A stretch of DNA of 64,000 bases, from NCBI RefSeq assembly GCF_002836595.1, contig NZ_PJBB01000003.1:4438501-4502500 (forward strand), in the 5' to 3' direction. This document shows positions 57,797 to 64,000 of this stretch, one piece after another. A program made the translations under genes and the position numbers. Position 1 is the stretch's first letter, and each line of letters opens with the position of its first letter. The stretch is from Tenacibaculum sp. Bg11-29 (GTDB taxonomy: Bacteria > Bacteroidota > Bacteroidia > Flavobacteriales > Flavobacteriaceae). Under the pieces are notes generated by a model. That model searched no databases, was not told where the DNA came from, and saw only the letters and a list, made by a program, of their open reading frames with translations.

Positions 57797-58990
57797 ATGC
57801 AAGTACATACAAATCAACTATACGACCCACAAAACTACCCAACAAAAATGAGTGGGAAGTTGACACATAAAATCATCATAAAAAAAGACTATGTGCGCAC
57901 AGATGGAACGTGTGCGCTGTATATTCAGTTATTTTTAGATGGGAAAAGAAAAAGACTTCCACTAAATATTTTTGTAGCTCCTAAAATGTGGAATGAGAAA
58001 AAACAGATTTTAAAAGGAAGTTCTGATTTAACAAAAGACTATAATTTAGTTATAGGTAAAAAATTAGCGGGTATAAACCGCATAGCTGTTAGCTATAGAC
58101 TTGCTGGAATATATTTAACGTTTGAAAAACTAATAGAAGATTTAACCGACCCATCTTCTAAGGTAGATTTTATAAAGTTTTGCGAAAAAGAACTAGAAAA
58201 ACAAAAGGAAGTACTCGCTAAAGGAACATACAGGCAGCAACTCTCTACTATTACCAAAATAAAAAAATTCAAAGATCAAATTCTTTTCCAAGATATAAAT
58301 GAGGACCTTATTAACGAGTTAATCATCTATTGTAAGAAAAATCTAAAAAATAAAAACACAACAATTCAAACAACACTAAAAAACTTTAAAAAGTTTTTAC
58401 ACATTGCTAATAAAAAAGGAATTAGAACAGAATTAAAGTTTGATGATATTACAATTAAATCATTTAAAGGAGATAGAACTTTTCTAACATCTGAAGAAAT
58501 AAAAACTTTATATGAATATAGAGAATCTAAGTTTATATCGGAGTCTCGAAAAAACATAGTAGATCGCTTTTTGTTTTCTTGTTTTACAGGATTGAGAATA
58601 TCTGATATTCGAAACTTATCTAACGATAATTTTATTGGAGATTTCATTGCTTTTAAATCAGAAAAGACTGGCAAATTTCAAAAGATTAAATTAAATGAAT
58701 CTGCTAAGAAATTTATTAATGAAAGCAATGAGTTTAACGGAGATTACACAAATGAGCATATTAATAGAGAATTAAAATCTATAGTTTCTTCTTGCGGAAT
58801 AAAAAAACGTGTTACTTTTCATGTTGCTCGACATAGTTTTGCTACAAATTATCTAATAAAAGGCGGAGGAATACAAAATTTACAAAAAGTATTAGGACAT
58901 TCTAATATTAGAGAAACAATGATATACGTACATATTGTGGATAGTATCATTAATGAAGAAATCAACAACATGGACGATATTATTAATTAA
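57797..58990 (+). CDS. Tyrosine recombinase (integrase), Bacteroidota type
   Basis: 397 aa from ATG 57797; a TTG at 57758 is in frame but overlaps the terminator. N-terminal Arm-binding-like domain (YVRTDGTCALYIQLFLDGKR), then a SAM-like domain. The catalytic set is R in TGLRISDIR (near 263), HxxR in FHVARHS (near 342), and the GHS...Y end (GHSNIRETMIYVH). The insertion point is the tRNA just upstream; the island extends to the right beyond the window. Confidence 0.93.
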   Translation: MQVHTNQLYDPQNYPTKMSGKLTHKIIIKKDYVRTDGTCALYIQLFLDGKRKRLPLNIFVAPKMWNEKKQILKGSSDLTKDYNLVIGKKLAGINRIAVSYRLAGIYLTFEKLIEDLTDPSSKVDFIKFCEKELEKQKEVLAKGTYRQQLSTITKIKKFKDQILFQDINEDLINELIIYCKKNLKNKNTTIQTTLKNFKKFLHIANKKGIRTELKFDDITIKSFKGDRTFLTSEEIKTLYEYRESKFISESRKNIVDRFLFSCFTGLRISDIRNLSNDNFIGDFIAFKSEKTGKFQKIKLNESAKKFINESNEFNGDYTNEHINRELKSIVSSCGIKKRVTFHVARHSFATNYLIKGGGIQNLQKVLGHSNIRETMIYVHIVDSIINEEINNMDDIIN

Positions 58991-59264
58991 ACACTTAACG
59001 AATATGTTTTTCATTTTTCCTGTACTCTTTGTTCTCACGAACCAAAAAAACACATAAACAACTGATAATCAATAATAAAAACAGAGTACAAGCGTGAGTA
59101 TAATACAAATTATGTAGTTAAATTTTATACTAATGGGGTTAGGGGTTTTGTTCTCAGTGGAGAAAAGCGCCTCACCTCCTATCAAATATTAAATAGAATA
59201 AATGCGGTTCGACAGCGGAATTGTACTCTAAAAAACCTATTGTTTTTTTAGAAACAAAAAAAAA
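58991..59264. other. Noncoding stretch between integrase and the CDF module
   Basis: No gene seen. AT-rich with a run of repeats of A and T, no convincing promoter. Confidence 0.5.
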
Positions 59265-59296
59265 CAACACTTGTTAGGTGTTGATATGTGGTAAGT
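59265..59296. repeat. Module outer-end repeat, left copy 1
   Basis: 32 bases starting CAACACTTGTTAGGTGTTGA and ending TGTGGTAAGT. It differs from 62864-62895 at one base. The last ten bases are the exact complement of the first ten of the right-end repeat. CAACAC...GTGTTG forms a short hairpin. Confidence 0.88.
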
Positions 59297-59332
59297 CTTT
59301 TTTATATAAAATATGATATCAAATACTTTTAT

Positions 59333-60127
59333 CTATTTGCTCAATTTCAGTATACGAAATGCTCCTTGAATTACTAACACAAAAACGATTATACCAATAA
59401 TTAAATCAGGTTTATTTGAATTTAAATAATGCACTAAAATTCCTGCTATAATTACTCCTAAATTGATAATTATATCATTTGAAGTAAAAATCATACTAGC
59501 TTTCATATGTGCCTCTTCTTTACTTTTTGATTTTTGCAAAATGTAAAGACAAAACCCATTTGCAATAAGTGCCAAAATAGAAACGATAATCATTGTCGAA
59601 AAATCTGGAAGCTTTTCAACTCCGAAAAACCTTCTTAAAACTTCCGAAAAACCAATAATAGCAAGTGTTATTTGAAAATACCCAGCAAGTTTGGCAATTC
59701 TTTTTTTCTTTATTATAGTTCCGCCCACCGCAAATAAACTAATTCCATAAACAAAACTATCAGCAAGCATATCTAAACTGTCAGCAACAAGCCCCATTGA
59801 TTTTGAGATAATCCCTGTCGTCATTTCGATAAAGAAAAAGGCGAAATTTATTATAAGTATAGACCAAAGTAACTTTTTTTGGTTGACATTCTCTTTAAAT
59901 TCCGTTTGGTCGGTTTGCTCAGTACATATATTTCTCCCTCCTAATTTCAATTCAAAAATCGCCTTTTCGATTTTGTTAATTTCTCCTCTATGAAAAATAA
60001 TCAATTTTCGATTTGGAATATCAAACTCCAAATTCGCAATACTAGAAATTCCATCCAACTTCATTCGGATTAAATTTTCTTCTGATGGACAATCCATTTT
60101 GGTAATTTCAAATATTGTTTTATTCAT
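59333..60127 (-). CDS. Cation diffusion facilitator with N-terminal HMA-like domain
   Basis: 264 aa. Residues 1-75 contain MDCPSEENLIRMKLDGI, the HMA/MerP-like metal-binding loop (only one Cys). The CDF part has TM helices near 88-107, 117-140, 150-170, 182-205 and 220-245 with ADSLDMLADS and SNDIIINL carrying Asp metal ligands. Probably exports a heavy metal such as zinc or cadmium. It is the only gene of its module. Confidence 0.85.
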   Translation of the reverse strand: MNKTIFEITKMDCPSEENLIRMKLDGISSIANLEFDIPNRKLIIFHRGEINKIEKAIFELKLGGRNICTEQTDQTEFKENVNQKKLLWSILIINFAFFFIEMTTGIISKSMGLVADSLDMLADSFVYGISLFAVGGTIIKKKRIAKLAGYFQITLAIIGFSEVLRRFFGVEKLPDFSTMIIVSILALIANGFCLYILQKSKSKEEAHMKASMIFTSNDIIINLGVIIAGILVHYLNSNKPDLIIGIIVFVLVIQGAFRILKLSK

Positions 60128-60235
60128 TCAATTTCCTTGTTTTACATTAATTACAAGTTTCTTTACATCCCTATATAAAGGTGTAAAGTAATGTGTTTAT
60201 AAATATATGAAATATCCAAAAACATATTTCATATT

Positions 60236-60274
60236 ACTTACCACAATTATGTCAATGAACTTTTCAGTTTTTAG
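60236..60274. repeat. Module outer-end repeat, right copy 1
   Basis: 39 bases beginning ACTTACCACAATTATGTCAA and ending TTTTTAG, identical to 63525-63563. It is followed by a TTTTCAG...CTGAAAA inverted pair. It lies upstream of the CDF gene on the minus strand. Confidence 0.9.
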
Positions 60275-60306
60275 AACCTGAAAACCTACAGTTTGATTAA
60301 TATATA

Positions 60307-60340
60307 TTTTACGGTTTTACCTTACTTTTTCTACGGTTTA
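60307..60340. repeat. Dispersed 35-base repeat, copy in the island
   Basis: Contains TTTTACGGTTTTACCTTACT and TACGGTTTAT, like the copies at about 18823 and 19034. Confidence 0.5.
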
Positions 60341-60407
60341 TTATTCACTATTCTGTTTAATTCGATTTAATTTAGCAGCCCTTAAGAGACGTCTTAAGTT
60401 CTTTTTC

Positions 60408-60446
60408 ATAGCAATTCCCCACCTCTCAAAGAAGTGGGTTTTTTTT
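60408..60446 (+). terminator. CCCAC/GTGGG hairpin plus T run
   Basis: CATAGCAATTCCCCACCTCT, then AAAGAAGTGGG and Ts. A near copy with the same flank is at 62482-62525, so the sequence is duplicated on the two sides of the GTTGCAAC region. Confidence 0.75.
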
Positions 60447-60505
60447 GTTATAATTTCTACTGTTTTTATGTTGTTTTTATATATTTACTGTTCCAAATTG
60501 TTATA

Positions 60506-60703
60506 ATGTTTATTGGTAGATTTTTATTAGAGTTATTTATTTTCTTTGTGCCTTTTTTAATTTTTTCATATTTATATAATTCATTCTTTGATGTAAAAAA
60601 AAACAGAAAATTACATTCTTCCATAAAAGTTGTAGTTTATTTATTCATTTACTTTTTTTATTTAAAGAATAGCTTAGAGCAAGTTTTGAATTTCATATTA
60701 TAA
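60506..60703 (+). CDS. Small membrane protein
   Basis: 65 aa from ATG 60506: MFIGRFLLELFIFFVPFLIF then a basic loop and a second hydrophobic stretch near 45-55. No family recognised. Weak case, but no other frame competes. Confidence 0.4.
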   Translation: MFIGRFLLELFIFFVPFLIFSYLYNSFFDVKKNRKLHSSIKVVVYLFIYFFYLKNSLEQVLNFIL

Positions 60704-60795
60704 ATACCTACAGTTTGAATGTTTACTAATGCTCTTTTTTACAAATTCAAAAGATGGTAATCAATTTTAGTTAATTCAATTTGTACTTTTGTTGC

Positions 60796-61107
60796 ATGAA
60801 TATTACAGAGCTTGATTATATATGCAAAAAAAGAAGTAGAGAGGTTTTTGAAGCTGCTAAAGACTCTGTTCTTAACCATCCTTTTGTTGATACACCAATT
60901 AACCAGGGTATAATTAATGATTGCATTGAATTTGAGATTAAACAAAAACTAGGGGCTAAAATTATTAAAGATTTTAGCGTAAAAAACAACTTAAACAACC
61001 CTATTCATTTAGAGACAATTAATAAAAAAACAGCTTTTTATATTTCTATGGTCACCAATACTTTTACCGCTTTTATAAATAAGCATATTGCTAAAAATAT
61101 AAAATAA
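60796..61107 (+). CDS. Small protein of unknown function
   Basis: 103 aa from ATG 60796, just after a TACTTTTG (-7-type) box at 60784-60791. The protein is soluble and helical (KKRSREVFEAAKDSVLNHPF, FEIKQKLGAKIIKDFSVKNN). No family recognised. It precedes the GTTGCAAC region and could be a DNA-binding or control protein for it, which is a guess. Confidence 0.6.
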   Translation: MNITELDYICKKRSREVFEAAKDSVLNHPFVDTPINQGIINDCIEFEIKQKLGAKIIKDFSVKNNLNNPIHLETINKKTAFYISMVTNTFTAFINKHIAKNIK

Positions 61108-61294
61108 ATTAGTTTGTTGCAGTTTTGTTGCAACAAAAGCTAATTATTGTTGCAGCACGCTTACAACACTACAACACTACAACACCAATAAACACAGTAC
61201 TTTTAAAAACTATTATAGAAAATTAAACACCCTGTTGCAACAGGCAACAACAAAATTGCAACAAAACTGCAACAGAATTTAAAGTTGTTGCAAC

Positions 61295-61327
61295 AAAAAT
61301 CCCACTCAAAAACTGAGTGGGATTTTT
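61295..61327. terminator. Bidirectional terminator
   Basis: Fourteen-base arms AAAAATCCCACTCA and its exact complement around a 5-base loop. Confidence 0.88.
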
Positions 61328-61356
61328 ATCATAAAAAGTAAATATTGTAGTTGTAT

Positions 61357-61997
61357 TTATAAATCTATAACGATTTCTTTTTCTTCTTCACCAAAATACT
61401 CTTTGTATTTCTTAGGATTTACTTTTCTTAGGCCTTCTTCCCAAACAACATACTCACCTACTCCATAACGTCCTTGGTTATGGCAACTTGTGGTTCTTTT
61501 GTTGCAACAAAATTGATTTTTTGTTGCAACGGTATTGTTTTTTGTTGCAACAGTGTTGTTGCTCTTGTTTGTTGAACCGCTGAATCTACTGCATTCACTG
61601 GATTTGTAGTCGTAATCTCTTTTATTTCATTCTGTTGCAACGTTGCAACAGATGTTGCAACAACTGTTGCGGTTTTTGTTGGTAAAGTAAGTGTTACTTC
61701 TTTTATGGGTGATAAATCAACTTCAATTTCAGGTGCGCTCATTGCTGCAACTTCTTTTCTTATAGTTGCTTTCTTTTTTGTTGTTCCTGGTGTTTTATTA
61801 GTTGCAGTTTTTAATAAGTTATGTAAATACTTAGGAACTCCATTTTCATCACGTTGTAAAATATAATCGGTGGCTTTTTGTGCTTGTGAACTTGCTCTAA
61901 ACAATAATTTATTATCATCTTTTAGGTGTTTTAAAGCATTTTTACAATTCTTTATGCATCTGACTCTTAAAATCAATATCAAGGCAAATATGAACAC
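61357..61997 (-). CDS. Repeat-containing unknown protein, possibly frameshifted
   Basis: One frame runs 61997 (GTG) to 61458, 179 aa: a basic start, LLFRASSQAQKATDYILQRD, then a low-complexity part built on the TTGCAAC motif read in two frames (VAT and LQQ). Another frame, 61626 to 61357, ends with GRYGVGEYVVWEEGLRKVNP and EEEKEIVIDL, which looks like a real C-terminus. A single frameshift, or the TGA at 61629-61627 being a lost Trp, would join them. Function unknown; start uncertain. Confidence 0.45.
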
Positions 61998-62027
61998 TTA
62001 CAAAATAGGAGTGTTAGGATGCGCTTT

Positions 62028-62237
62028 CTAAATTCCATCAATTTCAGCTACAAACTTTTTAAATTCTCTTGGCGTTATTGTTTTTAGTCGTTTAGCTTCT
62101 TCTAAAGTTATGTTTCTAGATTCAGAAATTATTCTATTAATAGTATCACGAAAAAAGCGACCAGATAGCTTCCAGTAATGATTTGCTAATTCTTTTTTTG
62201 TTCCCATTAAATGCGGGTGGTTTATTTGAGACTCCAT
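62028..62237 (-). CDS. Small protein of unknown function
   Basis: 69 aa: HLMGTKKELANHYWKLSGRF and helical charged tail. Resembles small mobile-element control proteins in composition, but no family is recognised. It lies next to GTTGCAAC motifs upstream (62274). Confidence 0.5.
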   Translation of the reverse strand: MESQINHPHLMGTKKELANHYWKLSGRFFRDTINRIISESRNITLEEAKRLKTITPREFKKFVAEIDGI

Positions 62238-62481
62238 AATTATTTGTTGTAGTTAGGTTTGTTGCATTATTGTTGCAACACTGTTTATTTTTTGTTGCTT
62301 GCTCTAATTCACCTTATCACAAACTCTTACTAACACTACGTTTTACACCCGTTAAAAGCATTTATACACTGTTGCAACAAAAAGTGAATTTCGTTGCAAC
62401 AGTATTTATTTTTTTTATTGGTTACGTCTGTATTTATTTTTATATTTGGTTATGTCGGGGTCTCATTTCGACATTTCTTTT

Positions 62482-62525
62482 TCATAGCAATTTCCCACCT
62501 CTCAATGATGTGGGTTTTTTATTTT
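62482..62525 (+). terminator. CCCAC/GTGGG hairpin plus T run, second copy
   Basis: Duplicate of 60408-60446 with the same upstream TTTCATAGCAATT. It suggests that the ends of the GTTGCAAC region were copied. Confidence 0.7.
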
Positions 62526-62863
62526 ATAGCTTATCAAAGGTTAAGTAATATGTTGTTTTTTACATACGCTAACATTTCATCAATGACACCTACTGATAGA
62601 TAATATATTTTATTCTTTATTTTACTACTGTTTGTTTATCGTTATATTATAACCATTCATCTATACTTTTATTCAATTAACCTAATTTCCATAAATTTTA
62701 ATCTCCTCATAAGCTATCTTTATTGTACTATTTAAAGTTTGAATCATATAATTCCCCTTGATTATTTGAATTAATTATAAGTTTTCCCATTAAGACTTAT
62801 AATTAATTCTTTTAACTGCTGTTATTTTATAATCCGTTTACTTAAATTTTGGTATAAAAAAAT
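62526..62863. other. Noncoding stretch
   Basis: No gene. AT-rich, ending in the left module repeat. Confidence 0.5.
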
Positions 62864-62895
62864 CAACACTTGCTAGGTGTTGATATGTGGTAAGT
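62864..62895. repeat. Module outer-end repeat, left copy 2
   Basis: 32 bases, 31 identical to 59265-59296, ending TGTGGTAAGT. Confidence 0.88.
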
Positions 62896-62982
62896 AATAT
62901 TTTATTGGCTAACATCTCATATATAAAAAGTAGCGCTAAAAATAAGCGATAACTTTTCGGGTTAACACAATTCGAACTATTG

Positions 62983-63360
62983 TTAAGTTCCCCAAATTCC
63001 TATTTTATTATTTTCTGGGTCATTGAAGAAAGCAAAGTTTCCTTCGTTGTCTTTCATAGTTTGTAGTGGAATTATTCCATTTGATTTTAGATTTCCCAAA
63101 TAACCATTAAAATCATCTACGTGAAATGTTATAGAAATATTACTATTTCCTTTATTATCTTTTGCAGGAATAATTCCAATATGTAAACTTACACTTCCCC
63201 CTGTAAAACCTCCATAATATCCACCTTCATATTCCATTTCGATAGTTAATCCGAATTTATTTGAATACCAATCAGCTAAAGATTTTGGATTTCTTGCCTC
63301 AATTTGGATTCCACCAACATAGTCAATTTTTGGTGATTTTAATTCGTCTATATTTTTCAT
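62983..63360 (-). CDS. VOC (glyoxalase/bleomycin-resistance) family protein
   Basis: 125 aa, a single VOC domain: DYVGGIQIEARNPKSLADWYSNKFGL, HIGIIPAKDN, VDDFNGYLGNLKSNGI and FNDPENNKIGIWG. The His/Glu pattern fits metal-binding glyoxalase-type folds. It is the sole gene of its module, with the outer-end repeats at 62864 and 63525. Confidence 0.9.
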   Translation of the reverse strand: MKNIDELKSPKIDYVGGIQIEARNPKSLADWYSNKFGLTIEMEYEGGYYGGFTGGSVSLHIGIIPAKDNKGNSNISITFHVDDFNGYLGNLKSNGIIPLQTMKDNEGNFAFFNDPENNKIGIWGT

Positions 63361-63524
63361 TTATTTAAAATTTAAATCAATATTATTCACGCTTTCCGTT
63401 CCGTTCACTTTTTTTAGCTTGCTGTCAACTTGTTTATATAAATACTTTATTCCGTATATACATACCAACTGAGAGGGATATGAAAAATAAAGGTGTTTTA
63501 TAATTTAAAATTACAACTTTTTTT

Positions 63525-63563
63525 ACTTACCACAATTATGTCAATGAACTTTTCAGTTTTTAG
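63525..63563. repeat. Module outer-end repeat, right copy 2
   Basis: 39 of 39 identical to 60236-60274. Confidence 0.9.
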
Positions 63564-63582
63564 GTTCTGAAAATCTACAGAT

Positions 63583-63815
63583 TTAATGCTTTGAAATATT
63601 TGTTTGTATTGAGGTTATTTGTTTCTGACTACCTCTAATTAAAGATTTATTAATATTGGAATTCTTCAGTATATTATTGATTTTTTTATTTTCATATTCG
63701 ATATCAGTTGTATTTTGTTCAATACCTAACCAAGCTCTTAAAAATTTTCTTAATTGCGTTTTATTGAGTAGCGGAATAGCTACAGGTTTAATCTTATTCT
63801 AATTGTTTTGTACAT
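63583..63815 (-). pseudogene. Small protein gene with a one-base lesion
   Basis: ATG at 63815 reads MYKTIRIRLNL and then TAG. One additional A in TTAAAC would move it into the frame KPVAIPLLNKTQLRKFLRAW and on to NISKH at 63583, giving about 77 residues. So this is likely a frameshifted small gene. Divergent from the next gene, with TACATTTG at 63811-63818 as a possible -7 box for that one. Confidence 0.5.
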
Positions 63816-63834
63816 TTGTTTTAAAAATTTGACT

Positions 63835-64000
63835 ATGTATATTGAATGGGAGTTTTTCATATCTCCAATCTTTGGGGCTTTATTTGCTTTAGTATCCTCA
63901 TTAATCTCAGCAGCTTTAATTAAAGACGAATATGGATCTAGCTTTAAAGTTCTCTTTAAAACTAGATTTAAAGAACATGGTACTATTATTGTTCTTATTA
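63835..64000 (+). CDS. Membrane protein, N-terminal part (runs off the window)
   Basis: MYIEWEFFISPIFGALFALV, then SSLISAALIKDEYGSSFKVL and onward without a stop to base 64000. Start with a TM near residues 9-28. Too little seen for a family. Confidence 0.55.
   Translation, partial: MYIEWEFFISPIFGALFALVSSLISAALIKDEYGSSFKVLFKTRFKEHGTIIVLI

Larger units (their letters stand above)
61128..62400. repeat. Cluster of 13 TTGCAAC motifs
   Basis: Thirteen exact TTGCAAC copies, most inside longer GTTGCAACA or TTGTTGCAACAA, at for example 61128, 61235, 61255, 61288, three at 61501-61553, three at 61633-61660, 62274, 62371 and 62393, with many half copies between. They occur in both coding and noncoding DNA. 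Nowhere else in the window is the motif so dense. Confidence 0.93.

Noticed and set aside
59265..63563. Composite transposon flanked by the repeats
   Set aside because: No transposase gene or long terminal IS between or around them; the modules are better described separately.
63583..63800. Open frame without ATG on the minus strand
   Set aside because: Treated as the second half of the frameshifted gene starting at 63815, not as a separate gene.

Overview
The window is about 30% GC and reads as a chromosome of a marine flavobacterium (Bacteroidota, Flavobacteriaceae; Tenacibaculum-like, genus by inference). Signs are the T6SS subtype iii gene set, TAnnTTTG-type -7 boxes, a class III glutamine synthetase divergent from a type II-like one, a SusC-style carboxypeptidase-like domain on the TonB receptor, and a B12-dependent ribonucleotide reductase.

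Layout. 1-10.2 kb: minus-strand type VI secretion operon (tssB, tssC, tssE, tssF, tssH/clpV, tssG, tssN, tssK running off the left edge). 10.8-11.9 kb: prfA. 12.0-14.8 kb: small ABC system, lipoprotein, frameshifted Crp/Fnr regulator and an SDR. 15.2-18.8 kb: MarR-OsmC pair, secreted metallophosphatase, secreted coiled-coil protein. 18.8-25.2 kb: sparse accessory stretch with an orphan double-Gly leader peptide, several decayed or phase-variable genes and cassette-like repeats. 25.3-33.3 kb: NrdJ, a membrane-anchored winged-helix regulator, and a nitric-oxide detoxification group (Rrf2/NsrR-like, membrane protein, Ric, quinol NO reductase). 33.4-36.5 kb: a large ankyrin/TPR-like protein.

36.5-48.1 kb is the most unusual part. 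Three tandem 35-codon genes encode nearly identical peptides ending MHCSNCGHCFHTL. An intrinsic terminator follows, then a GRDP-like protein, a 308-aa protein with a PqqD/RRE-like tail, a TonB receptor, a propeller-like lipoprotein, an ABC-2 exporter with two DUF3526-like permeases, and a MATE exporter. A small His/Cys secreted protein with a Fur-like box lies just upstream. I read this as a candidate metal-linked, possibly post-translationally modified peptide system; the function is inference.

48.1-57.6 kb is core: methyltransferase, purM, a GNAT without an ATG start, divergent glutamine synthetases, a Ca/Na exchanger, an SPFH protein and two small conserved proteins. 57.6 kb to the right edge is an accessory region entered through tRNA-Arg(ACG) and a tyrosine recombinase. 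It holds two single-gene modules (a CDF transporter and a VOC protein) with near-identical outer ends, and a 1.3-kb stretch with 13 copies of the palindrome-centred motif TTGCAAC. Several genes in the window carry single-base or nonsense lesions, two of them at A homopolymers, so real decay and assembly error both need considering.
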